A stretch of DNA of 64,000 nucleotides from Panaeolus papilionaceus (lineage: Eukaryota; Basidiomycota; Agaricomycetes; Agaricales): assembly GCA_015501605.1 (NCBI GenBank), contig JADNRZ010000032.1, positions 62,001 through 126,000 of the forward strand. Reading direction: 5' to 3'. The notes beneath the pieces were generated by a model. The model had not been told where the DNA came from and made no database searches. It saw only the letters and a program-made list of their open reading frames with translations. A program made the translations under genes and the position numbers. This document shows positions 53,439 to 64,000 of this stretch, one piece after another; the first letter of the stretch is position 1, and every line of letters begins with the position of its first letter.

Positions 53439-56400
53439 ATGTCAATGTCTACAGAGGTACGCGGCTTGTCATATTTTTACCATTGCTCAGCCTGTAAACA
53501 TCCTTGTCTATAGGATACATCGCTACAACATCAACGTGATCGCCTTCCCTTCTTGCAAAGTTTTCCATGGCTTAGCCATGCATGGTCTACCTGCGACAAG
53601 AGCATGTACGGCTCCCAGGAACTTCAGGTATCGTTTATTTCAACTCCCCTTTTTCGAATATTTTCTTAGATGGGACAGGCGACTTCACAGGCTCTGCGCG
53701 TTTTTGAAGAAACGATCAAAACTGGCACAGATTCACAGGTGTCTGACATCGTGTTATTGCTACAAAATATAGATTCGCCTGTCCCTAAGTGGGTCAGAGA
53801 CCAGTTCCTTCGACTTCTATTTTTGTGGCGGATGTTGGATGTGACTTGCTATATCCACCATGGCGTGTCGGCAACTGTGCATCCAAGAGGTCGTTTGTCA
53901 AAGATAGTTTCGTCAAAAATGGCAAGTCCGCTTTGTCTTGGCTTCCATACTTAACCTTAATATTGCCCAGTACATGAAGCGCGTCCGGAACTGGGTCACG
54001 GCCATCTCTGAGTCGCACAGTCTGCTCTCGTCTTGGGTAGAACACCACAACAAACCATCAACCATCAACATCGACAGTGATGCTTCAACCTCATCTCGAC
54101 TTCAACATCAGTTAGGCGTCATGGCATCAATCCACAACGGAGAAAAAGCGGCACCTGTTCTGCGCAACATCCAGTTGGCTGTAATTTTCCTCACCTACCT
54201 TATGCAAGGTGAATTCAATGGCATGATGCCGGACTGGACCCTATCTCTATGCACGAGGACATTGGCTCTGACAGACTCTGTTCCGTGAGTTCTCGTTCAT
54301 ACACTGTTTGGGAACGTTTATAACCGCCCACAGAGACGGAGCTGATAATGCTGATTATCTCTCTGATGTTGCTGTACGACGACCTCTGCACATTGCTGCC
54401 TTGGTTTCTCCCATCTTCATCATGTCGAAAATGCCGATCGAGTCATACCGCTGGGAAACTGACTCTCTCCTTCTGGTATGTGACAGGGTCCGATGATATC
54501 ATTGCATGCGCATATACTATTGTTTCCAGTACTCAAAGTCATTGGGTAACGACAAACCCCCTTTGTTACAACAAGCCGAAAAGATATTATGGAAAGTTCT
54601 ACTGAGCCTGGCGAAAAGCGAGATATCGCTGGTTCAGGGAGTGGATCGGATGCTGGCGGAACTGCCTTGGTCAGATTTGCATAGCGCGCCTCCTGAGGTA
54701 TCGTCATGGTTTGATCTCAGTGAGTGATATACATCCATGTCTCACGTTCTTGTTAACATGTATAACGATTTAGCCTCTATACCTGAGACTCCTCCTTCTC
54801 CGCCAGTGTCCCCACTTACGACGCAGGTGGCTGTATCGCCACCTGCCCTTAATGAGGAGATGCCGGACAGCAATTCCTCTGTGCCTCCTGTTCCTTCCTC
54901 AGCTGGTCAGTTCATAACCGATTATTTGGGTTTTACTTTTGGACATTCCTTACCCTACTCATTTTCTCCTAGACAACATAGCTCAAGATTCGGAAACATC
55001 AACAGTTACCGAATCGCCGATATCTGCTCTAGATTTGGGACATGACGCGGAAAATAAGGGGGGCCCTGCTTCGCGTTTGCGTGAGCGCAAGCCTCCCAAA
55101 CAACCTGAAGCTGTTATCACCTCTACGGTTTCAGCTACTACCAAACGTAAAAAGCCCCCTCACTCGTACAAGATTCCCTCAAAGCGTTCCCGTTTTGAAA
55201 CGCCGTCGTCTTCATCCCCCTCACCGCAAGGGTTTGAAGTTGATTTCCTGCAAAAGCATCGTTTTGGCTCCATCAGGATTAAATCTGTCGCGCCTGAGCC
55301 TATGTTGTTTCCACCAGGCTTGAACGAATCAGATGCGACACAATCTTATCCTCTGTCACGCGGGTATTGGGTATGATGATTTATGGTTTTTGGTGTTCAC
55401 GTTCTCATGATTTTCTCGAATGTAGGATCCCAAACCTGACACAACCTTAGACTGTGATCCTGTCCCAAAGGTGAATTGCTGGTCGCCCGTACTTCCGCCT
55501 GAATATTAACCAGAAATTTGTAGCCATTCACGTGCGATATGAGAGCATTTAATGTCGATGGATCTGAGTGCTCCTATCCATTGGCTTTCCATGTGCGCGC
55601 GTTCATTGGATTGTAATAAATGTTTCTAATGCATCATCAGGACGAATTTACGCTTAAACGTGCGCTTCAGTGGAAGCAGGCGCTGGAAATGGATTATGTA
55701 GAGAACAGCGACGGTAAACGTGTCCCTCGATTTTTGGCGTGCCCCGATGAATCTGCCTTCAAGCTCCTACCATACTCCGCTCTAGGGGATCATCGACTGG
55801 TGCAGGATGTCTTGTCTTGCCAACATATCGTTTTCTACGACTGTCCATCCAAATCCATCGACTTTGGCATCGACGCTTTACAAGACGTTCATTCTGTCCG
55901 CAGTGTGATAGATATTCATGGTGTGCATTTGAATCGCTTTTTTGACTGCATTACTAACTTGTTGTAAGACTTTTCCATCCCATGCCCTTTCTCTCTCAAT
56001 GACAGAATCCGTCGAGGAACCCTGTCACAACTTCTGGAGTGTGCGCTTTTGCCCGATGGCAGGATTCTAAATGCACTCGATCTGAAACTTCCTACGGGTC
56101 CCATGGATATACAGAGCTTTACGTCGGATCTTGTAGCATGGAGAGCAACAGAGGATGAAGTTTTGTGCCCAAGGGACGAGCTCATAGCAGTTAACCAAGT
56201 GCGATGGGCTATTGTGTCTTCCCGTGGAGCAGTGCACTGGTCCCACATGGACAACGATGGACAGGCAACATTTGTTGATCCTCAAGTCGGTGCTAAACTG
56301 TGGATTGTGGCGAGCCCTGTAGCTTCCATTCATGAAGGTGTTTACGAACATCTAGGAGAAGATTTCGATCCTAGTGTTCCTTCCGAGAATTGGAAATACG

Positions 56401-57579
56401 AGGCAATCGTGTTAACACCAAACCTTAAGCTGTGAGTTAATTTTCCTAAGCGAAACGTGCACTTTTTTAAATATATCTTTAGCATCATGCGTCCCAACAC
56501 CCGACATGTGGTAATAACGCTGGACAATTCTATCTTTACAGGTGGTTTCTTTTACAGTATGTCCACCATTCCGGAGTCGGTTGAAGGACTGATACACTGC
56601 TTTGTCTGTGATGAAATAATGACCAACGGCAATACACGTCTTTCGCGTGTTTTGTTTCAAAGGATAATCATATTCCTTCACCTGGCTTTCGTTCAGAAAG
56701 TCGTCAATCCCACAGGTTCATGTTTGTCATTCACCTGCGTTTTCTTGAACTCACCCCTTATTCAGGACGAGAAGCTCTGCACCTACCCGATTTGACAACC
56801 CCCCGAGGCGCTACCATCTTCGTCGCTGCATGTTTCATTGGCATCGCTATGGCTATTTTCGATTTCGACGCCTACGAGTGCTCTTCATCATACAACCCTG
56901 ACGTAGAGCCAAGGAAGATGATTTTGGACTACACGATGAGTAACGTTAGCATGTCCGATAGGGATCGTTACGTTTACATTCGTGGTCTCTCGTATGATCT
57001 TCTCAAATGGCTCCTTCACTGCCATGATATTTCTCTCGATTCTGGTCCCGCCCATGCCACCCTCTCGTATGAGGACCTTCAGCGTCTCATCGGAATATTC
57101 CTAGGGAATATCGTCACCTACAAAGATCAGGCAGCAAAGCAGGACATATCAGGCGCACCGGGTTGTGACACGGTGCTGATGCACCACTATATTGTCAAGA
57201 CTTTCTCCATCGACGGTGAGGAATCACCTATTGTGAATGCATACAGGGATCACGTCGAAGGCGCCTGCATTGCACCCACAGAGGCCTTCCTACCCCAAAA
57301 CCTTTGTCCAAATGTTTCATGTATAACTCCCAAGTCGCATTCGCCTTACAAAATTCACAGTGAGTCCTGTTGTCGTTCCTTCTTTTGGTATATGATAGAG
57401 TTCACATGTAATTCTCAGAAACTCAAGAAATCACGCAGGCAGGTTGGAGTGATGCCGAGAACGATCTTTATAGAGGTTTCACCACTTCTTGGGGACGACA
57501 GATGCATGTGGATGACGAAGGTATATTACAACTACTCCTCATTTCATTAAATAACTGACCGTTCACAGCAAGAGAGTAG
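53439..57579 (+). CDS. JmjC-domain-like protein
   Basis: Long multi-exon gene, from MSMSTE (ATG 53439) to the TAG at 57577-57579. N-terminal helical part (MGQATSQALRVFEETIKTGT, YMKRVRNWVTAISESHSLLS, LRNIQLAVIFLTYLMQGEFN), a disordered basic hinge (RLRERKPPKQP, KRKKPPHSYKIPSKRSRFE), then a JmjC-like double-stranded beta-helix: GVHL, IQSFTSDLVAWRATEDEVLC, WAIVSSRGAVHWSHMDNDGQ, ATFVDPQVGAKLWIVASP, MRPNTRHVVITLDNSIFTGG. The Fe(II) triad of 2OG oxygenases is visible: His 56244 and Asp 56250 in HMD, and the distal His at 56505 in TRHVV. Exon joins near 53870-53985 are uncertain and may need an 18-nt microexon. Histone/protein demethylase or hydroxylase activity is possible; in agarics this subfamily is strongly expanded and uncharacterised. 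Ends 216 bp before the Helitron frame. Confidence 0.65.
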
Positions 57580-57795
57580 CGCCAAGATTGCTTCCAGAAT
57601 ATGAATCCTGGGGTCCGCACCCGTCGATCATTCCGTTGTATTCCGTTTCTCGCATTTTTTTCCATATTATACACGCTTCCGTCTTGAATTTTCCTTGTGA
57701 TTTTTTTAAACTTATTTTTGGTATTGCTTATGAATCTTAAATTAAATATAATAAACGATGTTTGCGATTGGCAATAGCTCAATTTCTCAACCCAG

Positions 57796-60700
57796 ATGAT
57801 AGACCACTCCCTGAACCAACTACTCCCCTCCCATGTGCTTTGCCCAAATGGTGAAGAAGACAAAGATATTGCATATGATATTGCCATGGAGGACAGTGCT
57901 GAAATAACACATTGCTTATTTGGAGGTGGAATATATCGGCGAGCCTTCGAACAATCTGATCTCAGGTCAGCTAGAGACATCAATGGCGACCCCATGACAA
58001 TTCCATCTCAGCCGTATGACCTTGCAAAAATAATTGATTTAATTGACATTGCTGTGGAAAGAACAAACTATCCGGATGCTGTATTTTGTAGACTACCGTG
58101 GTCTGTCCTGTGCTCAAAACTGACTCTGAATGAAATGAAAGACCTTGCCATCTTTCATAATGTTAAACGAGACAGAAAGAACCGCGATGAACTGGTGTCC
58201 TTGTTCCAAGACCATGTTTGCGATACACATTGCAAATCCAGTATCTCTATGCTTACACCAGGCGGCCGTGCAAAGTCCCGCACTCCCGATTTCGACATCT
58301 GTAGTGCCCAGTTCCTTACTACCTGTAAGCCTGTATTCCATGAGGACTTGCTTCCCTACTGCTCAGACATCCCTACACATCCGACGTTTAACCTTGTATC
58401 TGTTACCAGGTCTAATGAACCAAACGAGCAGAGCTCTGAGTTATATGACTGTAAAATTATGAATCTCCCTGCGACATTTCTAATGAAATATTTGACTAAT
58501 CAAGGTCTACGATCTGTTGCTGGTGCACATGGAATATCTGTGTCCAGTCGCGCTATGAAGTCAACATACATGTCCAAGCTCAGAGATCATTTGTGTGTGA
58601 CATGTCCTGAATACGAGTATAAATTCTGCAAAAACTTCACTCAAACTTCAAGGAAAAAGGAATCAGTGCCTTTTGTGTGGCAGCCGTACTCCAGGCCAGA
58701 TGTAGAAAAATATCCTCCTCCACCGGTTCGCATGGCAGAGATTGCTGAAGTAATGTCGGCCTATTGTCAGGACCTAGCTCCCAATGCCGTGGAAGAAACC
58801 GGATGTGCTGTATGCGGACAGCTTACCCTGAGACGTTTGATGTCTCCATTAACAGAGAATGTGAAACACCTACATGTTTTAGTTGAACCAGGCGCTACGC
58901 GGTCTGAAAGGTATGATGTGTTTACACCTTGCACCCCTTGTGATGGTCCTGTTTTAGCGCCCAATTTAACTCAAATTTGTACTAATTGTAAAGTAGCGCT
59001 AGAAAAAGATCAGCGTCCTAAACTATCCCTAGCTAACTGGTTATGGTTGGGAGAAGTACCACCGGTCCTACAAAACCTGACCTTGGCTGAACAAGTTCTC
59101 ATATCAAGGGTGCGCCATAACTATTGTGTCGTTCGTGTGTCTAATGGTCATTCGAAAATGATCGCAAATGCTATTGCTTTTGAACATCCATCTGTCAAAA
59201 TATACGAGGCATTGCCTGTGACTCAATCTGAACTTGATGATGTCCTTTCTGTGGTCTTCACAGGAAAGGTACGGCCATCGCATGAGGACTTGCGCCGAAC
59301 TCCTGTGCTCGTGAGACGAATTCGCATTCAAAACGCATTGGAATGGCTGAAGATAAATCATAAGGATTATGCTGATCTAAATATAGATTATGGTGTCTTG
59401 AATACCTATCCTCTGGATGATGTGCCTATAGGTTTTCTGTATAGGGAGAAAGGTGACAATGAGGGTAATACTCTAGATGCGGAAAAGAGTGTTTTTGACT
59501 CCATAGAAGAGGTAGGCACTGTAAGTGGACCATGTCCGTTCACTGTTCACGGATTAGGAGCAGATGTGATGTCTGAAATGACTTCAACACAGAGAAAAGC
59601 TATTGCTTTGCAACATATGGTGAATGGTGGGTCCTCATTGGCCATAGGTCACTCAGAACAACCTCAGTCATTGTATAACAACCCATCACTCTACCCTCAG
59701 ATGTTCCCATGGTTGTTTCCCTATGGCTATGGCGGTGTAGGTCAGCACGAGCATGAGGATTTGCTGAGTTTTGAGAGACACCTGAAATGGCTAATGCTTT
59801 ACTATGACAAACGCTTTCAACGGGATGCTGTCTTCTGCATCATCGCTTTTAACCACATGAGTGTCAAGCAGAGTTCCTCTGGCAGTTATGTCATGGTAAA
59901 AAGGAAGGATTTCCAGGCTATTGCTCAAGAAATATCCAGTTTGGATCCAACAGATCTCACTGCAATTTCTGAGAGGCTGAGAGACCCCAAGGCAAAACGC
60001 CGCCCAGAAAATGATGGTGAGAAAGGTTGGTTTAAAGTTCTAGACCATATAGAATATGTGGGTAGCCATGTGGGTGGATCTCTAGCAATGAGGAAGTACC
60101 AGAGGAATGAGGTTTGGTCCCTAATAGGATTTGAGGGGACACCTAATTGGTTCGTAACTATCTCCCCATCTGATGCTAAACATCCACTCTGCATATACTT
60201 TGCAGATGAATCAGTTGAATTTAAGCCAGACTTGAAGACATCATCTGAAAGGCAGCTTCTAGTGACACGTAATCCTGTGGCATGTGCCCGATTCTTTGAC
60301 TATGTTGTGAGACTCTTCATAAAACACTTGTGTGGGTGGTATCCTGAAAAGAAAACAGGAGGTGTGTTTGGAAAGCCATCTGCTTATTATGGGACTGTGG
60401 AACAACAAGGTCGAATGACACTACACTTGCATTTCCTTTTATGGATTGAAGGATCTCTACCTTTGCAAGAAGTACGCGATAAACTTATGTCAGGTGACTC
60501 TCTGTTTCAGCAGGAAATTGTATCTTATTTGGAAAGTTGTCAAGTTGGTGAATTTTTTACAGGGTCAATAGATCATGTCAGAAATACTGTTCCACCATCA
60601 AGATCTTTGGCTGACAATACTGAAGTGATTGCAGATGATGGTATTGATGAGCATTCTTATAATGATCCTACTTTAACACTGCCAGAAGCACCTCCTGGAG

Positions 60701-63700
60701 GATATTGTGTGAACCCAGACACCTGTTTATGTGAAAGTTGTGGTGAACTTCGAGCATGGTATGAAACATTTAAATCAACAGTTGATGATATCATGCTGCG
60801 CTCAAATGTCCACAAGTGCTTCAAAAAGCGCGATAATTCTGATGGCTACAGTGAAAATTTTAGATCCAGTAGCTCTAAAGAGCATGCTACAGGAAAAGGA
60901 TGCAGAGATAAGAATGATGTGTGTACAGCGCGATTCCCTCGAGATATTTTCCCAGAAACCACAGTTGACCCCATAAATGGTCACATAAATATGAAAAAGC
61001 TTGAACCATGGACCAATACTATTACACCTACTGTGACAGCAGTATCTCGCTGTAATACTGACACAACATGTCTTTTGTCAGGAACTGCTGTGAAAGCTAC
61101 AGTGGGGTATGTAACTGACTACCTGACAAAAAGCAGCTTAAAAACCTACCAGGTATTTTCAACAATGTATGATATTTTCAGCAGGGACTCTACCAATCTT
61201 TTAAGTTCAGGAGAGGAGGATAACTCAGGGAATGGGGTCAGAAGAATGATCATGCGTGTGGTGAATGCATTGGGCGCCAAAATGGAAATCGGAGCTCCAA
61301 TGGCATGCTTGCACATATTACAGAACCCTGACCACTACACAAGCCACAAGTTTGTATGCTTCTATTGGAGAAATTTTGTACAATTTATCAGGTCAGCATG
61401 GGAGCATTTACTACAGTCTGTTGAACCTGTGCTAGATGGAACCTTACCTGGTCTCTCTAGTACCATGATGGATGGTATATCCTCTGTAGGTATCATTAAT
61501 CAAGAGGATGACAATGCACTTCCAGCAGATGAAGATACCATTGTGGATAATATTACACTTTCAAAGTCAGACAAAAATTTCATTGGAAAGTCAAGTACAG
61601 ATGATTACCGATTTCGCCCCATGGAGCATAGTGGCGTCTCACTCTATGAGTGGATACAATGTGCACAACGTCACAAACTGAAACATGGAATCCAGCCTCC
61701 ACGCACACTACACTACTTCCCTTACCTTCCAGCACACCCAATGGCCCAAACACATGTTGTAGCCTGTGACCCTGATAGACGACATTCCATAGTCCCTAAT
61801 TTCATTGGTGGGACCTTGCCTCGCAAAGACAGTGGTGACCGTGAAGAGTATTGTATGACTATGATGACCTTATTTGTCCCATGGCGAACAGGTATTGACT
61901 TGAAAGCAGCAAACAAAATGTGGGAGGAAGCCTTCAACTTGCATACCTTCTCACCTAGAGAGCAGCAATTGATGGCAAACTTTAATCTACGGTATGAATG
62001 CTATGATGCCAGAGATGACTTCTATGCAACTCGCCAAGCCTTTGGTGCAGATAATATTGAAGAACTAGACATGTACAATGAAAGTACTTTTGAGGAGGAT
62101 GATGATGTTTATCATGTCACTGATGAAGCTGATAGGAATGGTGATTGTGATAACAATGAAGTAACAAACCTTGGTGCTGTGAACCATAGGATGTTGAGAG
62201 CAATCACACAAACAAGTAAAGACCTGATAGATGCAGGATGGACACCAAGCACAGGTCTTATCATGACATCTACTGATAAAAATTCAGTTGAATCTATGCT
62301 GCTCGACCAGAGATTGGGTGGTGCTGCATGGAAGCATATTGTCAAGGTTGAGAAACAGCGATTATGGAAAGAGAAATTTGCAATGCTTGATGGTACCTTT
62401 ATGGATAAGGACAGTAATCAGCCTAGTGTTCCATGGTATCTGTGCAATGATGTTCGCATTGTGACAGGTGCAGGTTGGCTAAGTAAAAGTTTCATACCTG
62501 GAAGTGGTAATAATAAAAAATTACTCAATGAGGTCATTTTGAAATTTAACCTAAATGAAGAACAAGAGAGGGCTTTTCGAATTGTTGCCAACCATGCATG
62601 TTGTATTGCTCCTAATCAACTTTTGATGCATTTGGGTGGTATGGCAGGAACTGGTAAGTCGTGTGTCATCAGGGCACTAACATGCTTCTTTAAGACCAGA
62701 AATGAACCTTATCGTTTTGTTCTGCTGGGTCCCACAGGTACCTCTGCGGCATTGATTGGGGGCTCCACCTATCATTCATTTTTGTCAATAAACTCCTCTA
62801 GTAGACGTAAAAGACCAAGTGTAGCATCTATAGCTGACTTGAGGGAAAGGTTGAGAGGTGTATCATATATTCTGATTGATGAGATTTCTATGCTGAGTTG
62901 TCATGACCTTGCTCTTATTGATGAGCGCTTTAAATTAGCAAGTTCAGATAAAACAAAACCTTTTGGTGGGTTTCATGTCATCCTGACAGGTGATTTTGCC
63001 CAGCTGACACCAATTAAAGGTGGTTCACTGTATTCAAGGGATGTAACAATGTATCAAAGGGCCAGGCAGACTGTGAAAGATCAATACAATATGCTGGGCA
63101 AGTCAATATGGATTCAATTCTCATGTGTGGTCATATTGCGTAAAAACATGAGGCAGATGGGCAATGACCCTAAGGAGGAGGCCTTTCGCAGAGCTCTTGA
63201 GAACTTGAGGTATTATGCCTGTACAGATGATGATATTGCACTTTTCCGAGGTTGTATTCCAAGACAGAATCCCACCCTTTCATTAGATGACAAAAGGTTT
63301 AAGAATGTGTCAATTATAACTGCATTGAATAGAGATAAAGACAGCATTAATGATACATGTGCTACTCGATTTGCAGATGAGCATGGCCAGAATTTGCACA
63401 GTTTTTACAGTGTGGATAGCATATTGAGTAGAGATGCTGTTAGGCCTGGTTTTCAGTCAAAGCGGTTTTCCAAAGCAAAAGCAATTGCTCCTGGGTTACA
63501 GAAAAAATTATGGACCCAACCTCCATCTACTAGTGAGCAAATACCAGCCTGCCTACGAATATGTGTGGGTATGCCAATATTGATCCGTCAAAATGAAGCA
63601 ACTGAATTGTGTATGACTCGCGGGCAAGAGGCACATGTTGTTGGTTGGACAGCTTTGAGCATACCAGGCTATCCTGATCATAAAAGGTTGGATGTCCTTT

Positions 63701-64000
63701 TTGTGCAACTACTCAACCCTCCATCAAAGGTCCAAATAGCCCAACTTCCCATCAATGTTGTACCCTTAACGTCAGTCACACAGTCGATTGATGCCATGAT
63801 GCCAAATGATGAGTATCTGCGTATTTCACGGACACAAATACCTGTGTTACCAAATTTTGCTATGACTGACTACTCTTCACAAGGTAAATCTCGACAAGAT
63901 AATCCAGTAGACATCAAGTTTTGTAAATCATTTCAAGGTGTGTATACATGCTTATCACGTGGAACTTCTCTTTCAGGGACTCTTATTGTGCGTGATTTTA
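57796..64000 (+). CDS. Helitron Rep-helicase (RepHel), 3' end beyond the window
   Basis: Rolling-circle transposase: HUH endonuclease plus PIF1-type 5'-3' helicase. The frame is open without a stop for 2068 codons to the window edge. In order: an N-terminal region; Cys clusters (CAVCGQ; FTPCTPCDG; CTNCK) that probably bind zinc; a DUF6570-like block (WLWLGEVPPVLQNLTLAEQ, VLISRVRHNYCVVRVSNGHS); the Helitron-like N domain with the HUH-type motif LHLHFLLWIEG (His 877, His 879) and the tyrosine motif GYVTDYLTK (Tyr 1105, Tyr 1109); then helicase motifs GGMAGTGKS (Walker A, Lys 1621), YILIDEISML (Walker B, Asp 1695), GDFAQLTPIKGG, and TDYSSQGKS near the window end. Codons are more A/T-rich than in neighbouring genes, especially after 59400. 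The ATG at 57796 follows a CCCAG, so an upstream exon is possible. Neither Helitron terminus is visible with confidence. Confidence 0.9.
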   Translation, partial: MIDHSLNQLLPSHVLCPNGEEDKDIAYDIAMEDSAEITHCLFGGGIYRRAFEQSDLRSARDINGDPMTIPSQPYDLAKIIDLIDIAVERTNYPDAVFCRLPWSVLCSKLTLNEMKDLAIFHNVKRDRKNRDELVSLFQDHVCDTHCKSSISMLTPGGRAKSRTPDFDICSAQFLTTCKPVFHEDLLPYCSDIPTHPTFNLVSVTRSNEPNEQSSELYDCKIMNLPATFLMKYLTNQGLRSVAGAHGISVSSRAMKSTYMSKLRDHLCVTCPEYEYKFCKNFTQTSRKKESVPFVWQPYSRPDVEKYPPPPVRMAEIAEVMSAYCQDLAPNAVEETGCAVCGQLTLRRLMSPLTENVKHLHVLVEPGATRSERYDVFTPCTPCDGPVLAPNLTQICTNCKVALEKDQRPKLSLANWLWLGEVPPVLQNLTLAEQVLISRVRHNYCVVRVSNGHSKMIANAIAFEHPSVKIYEALPVTQSELDDVLSVVFTGKVRPSHEDLRRTPVLVRRIRIQNALEWLKINHKDYADLNIDYGVLNTYPLDDVPIGFLYREKGDNEGNTLDAEKSVFDSIEEVGTVSGPCPFTVHGLGADVMSEMTSTQRKAIALQHMVNGGSSLAIGHSEQPQSLYNNPSLYPQMFPWLFPYGYGGVGQHEHEDLLSFERHLKWLMLYYDKRFQRDAVFCIIAFNHMSVKQSSSGSYVMVKRKDFQAIAQEISSLDPTDLTAISERLRDPKAKRRPENDGEKGWFKVLDHIEYVGSHVGGSLAMRKYQRNEVWSLIGFEGTPNWFVTISPSDAKHPLCIYFADESVEFKPDLKTSSERQLLVTRNPVACARFFDYVVRLFIKHLCGWYPEKKTGGVFGKPSAYYGTVEQQGRMTLHLHFLLWIEGSLPLQEVRDKLMSGDSLFQQEIVSYLESCQVGEFFTGSIDHVRNTVPPSRSLADNTEVIADDGIDEHSYNDPTLTLPEAPPGGYCVNPDTCLCESCGELRAWYETFKSTVDDIMLRSNVHKCFKKRDNSDGYSENFRSSSSKEHATGKGCRDKNDVCTARFPRDIFPETTVDPINGHINMKKLEPWTNTITPTVTAVSRCNTDTTCLLSGTAVKATVGYVTDYLTKSSLKTYQVFSTMYDIFSRDSTNLLSSGEEDNSGNGVRRMIMRVVNALGAKMEIGAPMACLHILQNPDHYTSHKFVCFYWRNFVQFIRSAWEHLLQSVEPVLDGTLPGLSSTMMDGISSVGIINQEDDNALPADEDTIVDNITLSKSDKNFIGKSSTDDYRFRPMEHSGVSLYEWIQCAQRHKLKHGIQPPRTLHYFPYLPAHPMAQTHVVACDPDRRHSIVPNFIGGTLPRKDSGDREEYCMTMMTLFVPWRTGIDLKAANKMWEEAFNLHTFSPREQQLMANFNLRYECYDARDDFYATRQAFGADNIEELDMYNESTFEEDDDVYHVTDEADRNGDCDNNEVTNLGAVNHRMLRAITQTSKDLIDAGWTPSTGLIMTSTDKNSVESMLLDQRLGGAAWKHIVKVEKQRLWKEKFAMLDGTFMDKDSNQPSVPWYLCNDVRIVTGAGWLSKSFIPGSGNNKKLLNEVILKFNLNEEQERAFRIVANHACCIAPNQLLMHLGGMAGTGKSCVIRALTCFFKTRNEPYRFVLLGPTGTSAALIGGSTYHSFLSINSSSRRKRPSVASIADLRERLRGVSYILIDEISMLSCHDLALIDERFKLASSDKTKPFGGFHVILTGDFAQLTPIKGGSLYSRDVTMYQRARQTVKDQYNMLGKSIWIQFSCVVILRKNMRQMGNDPKEEAFRRALENLRYYACTDDDIALFRGCIPRQNPTLSLDDKRFKNVSIITALNRDKDSINDTCATRFADEHGQNLHSFYSVDSILSRDAVRPGFQSKRFSKAKAIAPGLQKKLWTQPPSTSEQIPACLRICVGMPILIRQNEATELCMTRGQEAHVVGWTALSIPGYPDHKRLDVLFVQLLNPPSKVQIAQLPINVVPLTSVTQSIDAMMPNDEYLRISRTQIPVLPNFAMTDYSSQGKSRQDNPVDIKFCKSFQGVYTCLSRGTSLSGTLIVRDF

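Noticed and set aside
1..64000. CRISPR arrays, operons, Shine-Dalgarno sites, bacterial attachment sites
   Set aside because: The gene structure is eukaryotic (spliceosomal introns throughout), and no regularly spaced direct-repeat array was seen.
1..64000. tRNA and rRNA genes
   Set aside because: No cloverleaf with convincing A and B boxes or rRNA-like stretch was recognised by eye. A covariance-model scan would be needed to exclude small RNA genes.

Overview
The window is nuclear DNA of a filamentous basidiomycete, most likely an Agaricomycete. The reasons are gene architecture (many 45-70 nt GT-AG introns, several exons per gene, genes on both strands), near-canonical eukaryotic LSm6 and PCNA genes, and families I recognise from mushroom-forming fungi: F-box/LRR proteins, IMAP/AIG1-like GTPases, single-pass membrane proteins with a GEH-type ectodomain, JmjC-like proteins, a tyrosine-recombinase retrotransposon and a DUF6570-type Helitron. 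All identifications come from reading translations and motifs by eye; no database search was possible.

Region 1-12 kb holds ordinary cellular genes mixed with F-box genes: a short-chain dehydrogenase (499-1509, +), LSm6 (1982-2376, +), an F-box/LRR gene (3701-5015, +), an F-box/LRR gene with three in-frame stops at its N-terminus (5496-7223, -), an isopenicillin-N-synthase-like 2OG-Fe(II) oxygenase (7975-9419, -) and a further F-box/LRR gene (10471-11887, -). Region 12-18 kb contains two divergent GTPase paralogues (12266-14012, -; 15542-16784, +) separated by transposon debris: a deletion derivative of the retrotransposon found intact at 40-45.7 kb, and a 238-bp TA-flanked inverted-repeat element. 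A ~260-bp segment just upstream of the 11887 F-box start is repeated in direct orientation at 17773-18032, beside a decayed membrane-protein relic.

Region 18-31 kb: a large low-complexity protein gene (18821-22673, -) is divergent from PCNA (23305-24730, +). This PCNA carries a ~115-residue acidic/basic insertion in one loop, and its promoter has an MCB-like ACGCGT. Then come two tandem single-pass membrane protein genes (26959-28241 and 29098-30313, +) with 3'-end relics of further copies upstream. Region 31-39 kb is gene-poor and decayed: a disrupted gene, an intact seven-TM gene (32793-34067, +), a fragment of an ABC-F ATPase abutting an F-box N-terminus, and an F-box/LRR gene apparently split by a solo LTR (36140-37107).

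Region 39.9-45.7 kb is a complete-looking DIRS/Ngaro-class retrotransposon on the minus strand (Gag-like, RT-RNase H, tyrosine recombinase). Region 46-64 kb is accessory: an uncharacterised gene (46210-47368, -), a long multi-exon gene (47962-50797, +), a nucleotidyltransferase-fold gene (51162-52366, +), a JmjC-like gene (53439-57579, +), and, 216 bp further on, a Helitron Rep-helicase open frame (57796 to beyond the window end). The 46-57.6 kb block may be Helitron-associated cargo, but this is unproven.
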